Part shown: positions 59,728 to 64,000 of the stretch, piece by piece
Layout: every line of letters begins with the position of its first letter
Position numbering within the stretch: the stretch's first letter is position 1
From: Bin5 sp965204525
GTDB taxonomy: Bacteria > Chloroflexota > Anaerolineae > Caldilineales > Caldilineaceae
Direction of reading: 5' to 3'
Length of the DNA stretch: 64,000 nucleotides
Assembly (NCBI GenBank): GCA_965204525.1
Contig: OZ241994.1
Span: 2,542,001 to 2,606,000 of the forward strand
The notes under the pieces: model-generated
What the model was told of the DNA's origin: nothing
Databases searched by the model: none
What the model saw: only the letters and a program-made list of their open reading frames with translations
Program-made: the position numbers and the translations under genes

Positions 59728-60810
59728 ATGACAATTTCATCTTCGCAAATAGACAGTGTGACGGCCAGCGGTGAATCCGCCGACTCCAAAGAGATGCTCC
59801 TGGAAGTTAAGGGGCTGAAGACGCATTTTTTCCTTGCGCAGGGAATTGTGCGGGCGTTGGAGGGGGTTGATTTTACCGTGCGTCGCGGTCAGACGGTCGG
59901 CTTGGTCGGTGAAAGCGGCTGCGGCAAATCGATCACGGCCCGCTCGATCATGGCGATCGTGCCTTCCCCGGGACGGGTGGTCGAGGGGGAAGTCCTCTTC
60001 CACCTGCAAGACCAGGAGAACGGCAGCGTCACCGATCAGGTCATTGATATGACCAAGATCGACGCCATGGGTGCGCAGGCCCGTTCCATCCGCGGCGGCG
60101 AGATTTCGATGGTCTTCCAGGAGCCGATGACTTCGCTCAGCCCTGTTCACACGATTGGGAATCAGATTATTGAGGCGATCCTCCTGCACCAGGATGTCGA
60201 CAAGGAAGAGGCGCGCGCGCAGGCGATCGACGTGCTGAACAAAGTGGGCATGCCCCAGCCGGAGCGCACAATCGACCGCTATCCCCACCAGTTAAGCGGC
60301 GGAATGCGGCAGCGCGCCATGATTGCGATGGCGCTTTCCTGCCGACCCAGCTTGCTCATCGCCGATGAGCCGACAACGGCTCTGGACGTGACCACGCAGG
60401 CCCAGATTCTGACGCTGATGCGCGAGCTGCAGGATGAGTTGGGGATGGCGATCATCTTTATCACGCACGACTTGGGCGTGATCGCGCAGATGGTCGACTA
60501 TGTGGTGGTCATGTATCTGGGTGAAGTGGTGGAGATGGCCGACGTCGATACCATTTTCTATGATCCCAAGCATCCTTACACGCAGGCCCTGCTGCGCTCG
60601 ATCCCCCTGTTGGGACGCAAGTCGGCTCAGGGCATTACCAGTCAGTTGACTGCGATTCGCGGCTCGGTTCCGGATCCTTACTCGATCCCGGAAGGATGTC
60701 CGTTCCACCCGCGCTGCCGCAAAGCGATTGCCGGCGTGTGCGATACCCGCAACCCGCCTCTGCTGGAACTGGAAGGCGGCCACATGGTCCGCTGCGTATT
60801 GTACGAATAG
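59728..60810 (+). CDS. oligopeptide/dipeptide ABC transporter ATPase, OppD/DppD type
   Basis: 360 residues. Walker A GESGCGKS (61-68), Q-loop FQEPMTSLSPVH, signature LSGGMRQR, Walker B LLIADEPTTALD, H-loop FITHDLG; the C-terminal oligopeptide-type domain has CPFHPRCRKAI with Cys residues that hold an Fe-S or Zn site in OppD/DppF homologues. ATG 59728 lacks a strong Shine-Dalgarno. Works with the OppC-type permease 117 bp upstream; missing partners must be elsewhere. Confidence 0.95.
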   Translation: MTISSSQIDSVTASGESADSKEMLLEVKGLKTHFFLAQGIVRALEGVDFTVRRGQTVGLVGESGCGKSITARSIMAIVPSPGRVVEGEVLFHLQDQENGSVTDQVIDMTKIDAMGAQARSIRGGEISMVFQEPMTSLSPVHTIGNQIIEAILLHQDVDKEEARAQAIDVLNKVGMPQPERTIDRYPHQLSGGMRQRAMIAMALSCRPSLLIADEPTTALDVTTQAQILTLMRELQDELGMAIIFITHDLGVIAQMVDYVVVMYLGEVVEMADVDTIFYDPKHPYTQALLRSIPLLGRKSAQGITSQLTAIRGSVPDPYSIPEGCPFHPRCRKAIAGVCDTRNPPLLELEGGHMVRCVLYE

Positions 60811-60919
60811 CGGACTCAATCCGTTTCTACGCTGGAATCTTCATCGGAGGTCGCGTATCGCGGCCTCTTTGCATTGCACCTAGTCCAACCAAGAAAAAAC
60901 CAATCGGAGTAAACGATCT

Positions 60920-63616
60920 ATGAGCACAGAGATGGATGCTCAGCCGGCCGGAGAATCGAGAGAGCCGGAGGCTGAGGGACAAATGTCTTTGACGCCGGTC
61001 TGGCAGGAGTCCGCCCTGCAGACCGGCTTTGTACATGACTGGCTGGTGGCGGGGCCGCTGGCAACGCCGATTGCGGAGTTCGAAGGTTACACAGGTCCGG
61101 ACGATAAGAATCGGATCGTCGCAGATGTCAGAGCCGCGGCCGCAGCAGGTGGAAGTGATCCGGAGGGCGCGATCCCCGCGTCCCCGGAGGTATTCGCCGG
61201 CGCCTTGGAGAGACACAGTTTTGTCCCAGACCGCGAAGAGACCAAGTGGCGCGTCGTGCGCTGCCTTGACGACCACTTTGTAGACGTGTCCACTTTTCAC
61301 CATACGCCCCACTTTCTGCAAGCATGGGCCTACTGTGTGCTGGACGTTCCCGGCGCCTGTGAAGTTACATTTGCCCTGACGACAAACGGCCCGGCGGACA
61401 TCTGGGTCAACGAAGAACAGTGCCACCGGGTGGAGCATTTTCATCACCAGCTGCCCGAAACCGTCTCTTTTCCGGCGAAGCTGAAGGAAGGGCGCAACGA
61501 GGTCAAGGTCTGTTTCGAGGCGGTAGCGTTACGAGAGTGCCCGTATGTGATGGCCCTGCAGTTGACAGACCAAGAGGACGGGGGCAGTAAATCACTCGAC
61601 AACATCCGTGTGCTGCTGCCGACGTCGGTGCGGCCGGCAAGCAGGAGGCAGACGCTGGAGTCTATCTTCGATCAGGCCTACCTGGACAGAGATGTGTACA
61701 GCCGCCATGCGAAGGTGACTGTGCGCTGGCCGGAGGGGCAAGCGGTGACCGACGATTTTGCGCTGCGATTGATGCGCAAGGGTGGGCGCATCTACAGCGA
61801 ACACCACACGAAGGGCGAAACGCGGGAAGAGGTGGTCCTGGGGACCGCGTTCCAGTTTCCGCAGGACGACTACGAAGTCTTTCTCTTTCCAAATCCCGAG
61901 CACTATTATGTCAATGACCTGCGCGTTGAACGACGAATGGATGTACACATCGTCGGCAACACCGAGTATTCCACGGAGCGCTACGGCACCTACCCACAAC
62001 GGCGGCGGGAAGCCCTGCTCAATGCCGCACGCCGCGGCGCGGAGGGCAGCATCTTTGCCGAGATCGCGGCGATGGAGCTGGGCATGTGGGACAATCTCAA
62101 CGAGCAGGTCATTCTTGACTGCATTGCTTCGATAAACGAGCGGGCAGATTGCAGCGATTTTGATCTGGTTGGCCTGTTGGGCATGGCGGGACGCTACATT
62201 GAAGAGCAAGGGTTCCCGCAGTCGCTGATCGAGCCGCTGCAAAACTGTTTCCAGAGTTTCCGTTACTGGATGGACCAGCCGGGCGCGGATGCGATGTGCT
62301 TCTGGTCGGAGAACCATCAGATTCTCTTCCATACTTGCGAGATTCTGGCCGGCCAGCTGTTGCCGGACGAGCTGTTCACAAATGCCGGCCTGACCGGCAG
62401 TGAACACCGCGCCAAGGGTGAGGAGCGTGCCCTGTCGTGGCTGCGAAAGCGGGCCGCGGGCGGTTTCAGGGAGTGGGACTCTAATACTTACTTTGAGGAA
62501 GATGTGCTGGCCCTCAGCCATCTGGTCGATCTGGCAGAGAACGACGACGTGCGCGAACTGGCGGCGGTTGTGTTGGACAAGATGTTTTTCGGGCTGGCGG
62601 TCAACTCCTTCAAGGGGGTGTTCGGCTCCAGCCACGGGCGGACCTATGCACCATTCATCAAGGATGCCTTCCGGGAGCCAACATCGGGCATAACGCGTCT
62701 GCTGTGGGGCAAGGGGATCTTCAACCGGAGCATCCGGGGGACGGTGAGCCTGGCCTGCGCCGTAAACTATCAGCTGCCGCCGGTTATCGAGGCGATCGCA
62801 ATCGACCCGGCTGATGAGATCTGGAGCCGGGAACGGCATGCGGGTCAACTGGAGGCGTGGTGTGACCGGGAAGAGGGTGAATGGGAGGTAAACAAGGTCA
62901 CCTATAAGACGCCGGATTATATGCTGTGCTCGGCCCAGGATTTCCGGCCCGGAGAATCCGGTTATCAGCAGCATATCTGGCAGGCCACCTTTTCGCCAGA
63001 GGCTGTCGTTTTCGTTACCCACCCGCCGTGTCTCAGCGAGGACGGCTCTCACCGGCCGAATTTCTGGCACGGAAACGTCGTGCTGCCGCGGGCGGCCCAA
63101 TGGAAGGATCTGCTGGTGGCGGTCCACCGATTGCCGGAGGATGACTGGCTGGGCTTTACCCACGCCTATTTCCCGATGCATGCCTTTGACGAGCACGAGA
63201 TCCGGGACGGCTGGGCTTGTGCCCGCGTCGGAGACGGGTATCTGGCGATGACGGCCTCAGCGGGACTGACGCTCACCGAAACGGGCAGGAGCGCGTTTCG
63301 AGAGTTGCGGTCCTACGGACAGAACAATATCTGGGTGGTGCAGATGGGGCGAGCGGAAACGGACGGCAGTTTTGCCGAATTCGTGGAGAAAGTGACAGCG
63401 CTGGACGTTACTTTCGAGGAGGACAGTGTACACCTGACCAGCCTGCGGGGTGAGAGCGTCGACTTTGGCTGGGAAGGGCCTCTGCTCGTTAACGAAAAGG
63501 AGGAACCGATCAGCGGATTCCTGCACTTCGACAATCCCTACTCCAGCACGGAACTGGGCTCGGAGAAGATGAGCATTCAGTTCATGGACCTGTTGATGCA
63601 GCTTGATTTTTCTTGA
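60920..63616 (+). CDS. 898-residue putative polysaccharide-active enzyme (beta-sandwich plus alpha/alpha toroid)
   Basis: No named family is recognised with certainty. N-terminal WLVAGPLATP recalls the W-x-x-x-GP segment that opens many glycan-acting enzymes; residues about 130-215 form a carbohydrate-binding-like beta-sandwich (TTNGPADIWVNEEQCHRVE, FPAKLKEGRNEVKVCFEA). The middle (about 390-640) is helical with Trp/His-rich turns (DAMCFWSENHQILFHTCE, SSHGRTYAPFIKDAF), as in alpha/alpha-toroid polysaccharide lyases or hydrolases; the C-terminal third is beta-rich. No signal peptide. A heparinase-II-like or related lyase is a guess. AATCGGAG precedes ATG at some distance. Precedes the cupin gene, convergent. 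Confidence 0.6.
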   Translation: MSTEMDAQPAGESREPEAEGQMSLTPVWQESALQTGFVHDWLVAGPLATPIAEFEGYTGPDDKNRIVADVRAAAAAGGSDPEGAIPASPEVFAGALERHSFVPDREETKWRVVRCLDDHFVDVSTFHHTPHFLQAWAYCVLDVPGACEVTFALTTNGPADIWVNEEQCHRVEHFHHQLPETVSFPAKLKEGRNEVKVCFEAVALRECPYVMALQLTDQEDGGSKSLDNIRVLLPTSVRPASRRQTLESIFDQAYLDRDVYSRHAKVTVRWPEGQAVTDDFALRLMRKGGRIYSEHHTKGETREEVVLGTAFQFPQDDYEVFLFPNPEHYYVNDLRVERRMDVHIVGNTEYSTERYGTYPQRRREALLNAARRGAEGSIFAEIAAMELGMWDNLNEQVILDCIASINERADCSDFDLVGLLGMAGRYIEEQGFPQSLIEPLQNCFQSFRYWMDQPGADAMCFWSENHQILFHTCEILAGQLLPDELFTNAGLTGSEHRAKGEERALSWLRKRAAGGFREWDSNTYFEEDVLALSHLVDLAENDDVRELAAVVLDKMFFGLAVNSFKGVFGSSHGRTYAPFIKDAFREPTSGITRLLWGKGIFNRSIRGTVSLACAVNYQLPPVIEAIAIDPADEIWSRERHAGQLEAWCDREEGEWEVNKVTYKTPDYMLCSAQDFRPGESGYQQHIWQATFSPEAVVFVTHPPCLSEDGSHRPNFWHGNVVLPRAAQWKDLLVAVHRLPEDDWLGFTHAYFPMHAFDEHEIRDGWACARVGDGYLAMTASAGLTLTETGRSAFRELRSYGQNNIWVVQMGRAETDGSFAEFVEKVTALDVTFEEDSVHLTSLRGESVDFGWEGPLLVNEKEEPISGFLHFDNPYSSTELGSEKMSIQFMDLLMQLDFS

Positions 63617-63619
63617 GCC

Positions 63620-63937
63620 TCAGTCGTCGCTTTCTTCAGGGCGGATGATGACCATGTAGCGCATGGGCGCCTGGCTGGTGTTGAGCAGGCCATGCAGTTT
63701 GTGCGGGTCGAAAACGACCGCTTCGTTGGCGCGCAGCGGATGGCTTTCTCCGTCGATCTCCAGCGTCCCCTCTCCTTCAATCATATAGAAGGCCTCAAAG
63801 CCCCCGTGCCGGTGAGGGGGATGGGAGCGCTCGCCGGCAGCGACCTCCGAGATGTGAACACGCAGCGGCTCGCCTTCCACGTCTGCGTCGAGCAGATAGC
63901 GAGAGATTCCCTTCTTTTCTATATCCAAAAACTGCAC
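63620..63937 (-). CDS. small cupin-domain protein
   Basis: About 105 residues. Cupin motif 1 HPPHRHGGFEAFYMIEGEG with the G(X)5HXH(X)3-4E(X)6G pattern and motif 2 near DPHKLHGLLN (His and Gly), so a metal-binding single-domain cupin. GTG 63937 is preferred as AAGGAAG lies 6 nt upstream; the frame continues to ATG 63994, near the window end. Convergent with the 898-residue gene (3 bp between stops). Role not assigned: could be isomerase, dioxygenase or regulatory. Confidence 0.8.
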   Translation of the reverse strand: MQFLDIEKKGISRYLLDADVEGEPLRVHISEVAAGERSHPPHRHGGFEAFYMIEGEGTLEIDGESHPLRANEAVVFDPHKLHGLLNTSQAPMRYMVIIRPEESDD

Positions 63938-64000
63938 AGTTGGCTTCCTTTCCACGAATACGGTTGCGTACTGATGCTGATCGTTGGCGCCCATATGCCT

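Noticed and set aside
61592..63196. 534-codon minus-strand open frame inside the 898-residue gene
   Set aside because: Antisense shadow: no ribosome binding site, no recognisable motif, whereas the plus frame has consistent domain structure.

Overview
Organism. The window is GC-rich bacterial DNA with dense genes, Shine-Dalgarno sites of the AGGAG type, and frequent GTG starts. Gene content (GH4, PcRGLX/YetA-like, PhyH-type dioxygenases, sulfatases, mandelate-racemase-like dehydratase, CUT1-type sugar ABC transporter, very large FtsX-type permeases, SPFH/NfeD pair, CopC/CopD) fits a heterotrophic Chloroflexota, most like Caldilineales-type genomes from marine or sponge-associated metagenomes. 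This taxonomic call is inference from gene content only; no marker gene was compared.

Layout. 1-2703: a 5'-cut fusion of a fucokinase-like GHMP kinase and a UDPGP-type nucleotidyltransferase. 2719-10301 (minus): fatty acid desaturase, clpB with its terminator, and a three-gene copper module (His-rich secreted protein, anchored CopC, CopC-CopD) with an extended -10 promoter. 10586-13850 (minus): a frameshifted FN3/LRR surface protein, tRNA-Pro(GGG) with promoter and terminator, and fmt. 14092-16558 (plus): a small Tic20/DUF4870-like membrane protein, then an NfeD-stomatin pair, each unit closed by a strong hairpin terminator. 16569-24524 (minus): FtsX-like permease, GH4 glycosidase, ferrochelatase of foreign look, PhyH dioxygenase, glutaredoxin-thioredoxin reductase fusion. 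24655-25353 (plus): a RelE/HTH toxin-antitoxin pair. 25408-28833 (minus): GH43-like and PcRGLX-like proteins; the GH43-like gene seems to start at ATA.

28890-55290 is almost entirely on the plus strand and forms an accessory catabolic island: sulfatases, cyclase-family hydrolase, sugar ABC transporter (binding protein and two permeases, no ATPase), two sugar-phosphate isomerase-like TIM barrels, Gfo/Idh/MocA and SDR dehydrogenases, an adenosine-deaminase-like hydrolase, an ABM monooxygenase, two tandem gamma-glutamyltransferase-like Ntn hydrolases, PhyH dioxygenase, galactonate-dehydratase-like enolase-superfamily enzyme and an RraA-like aldolase. A strong sigma70-type promoter with a 180-nt leader precedes it at 33279. 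An IS982-type element (35907-36918) has landed in a four-copy 14-bp tandem repeat between the binding-protein and permease genes, and a 15-bp perfect stem-loop lies just before the first permease. Decayed genes (LOG-family remnant, possible Uma2 remnant, truncated deaminase) also mark this as a plastic region.

55305-63937: two tandem 118-residue membrane proteins of unknown function, rdgB and prs (divergent), an orphan OppC/OppD-type pair, a 898-residue protein that looks like a polysaccharide-active enzyme, and a cupin. The working reading is uptake of oligosaccharides or acid sugars, desulfation and deglycosylation, oxidation by the Gfo/Idh and SDR enzymes, dehydration by the enolase-superfamily enzyme and retro-aldol cleavage by the RraA-like protein; the actual substrate cannot be read from the sequence.
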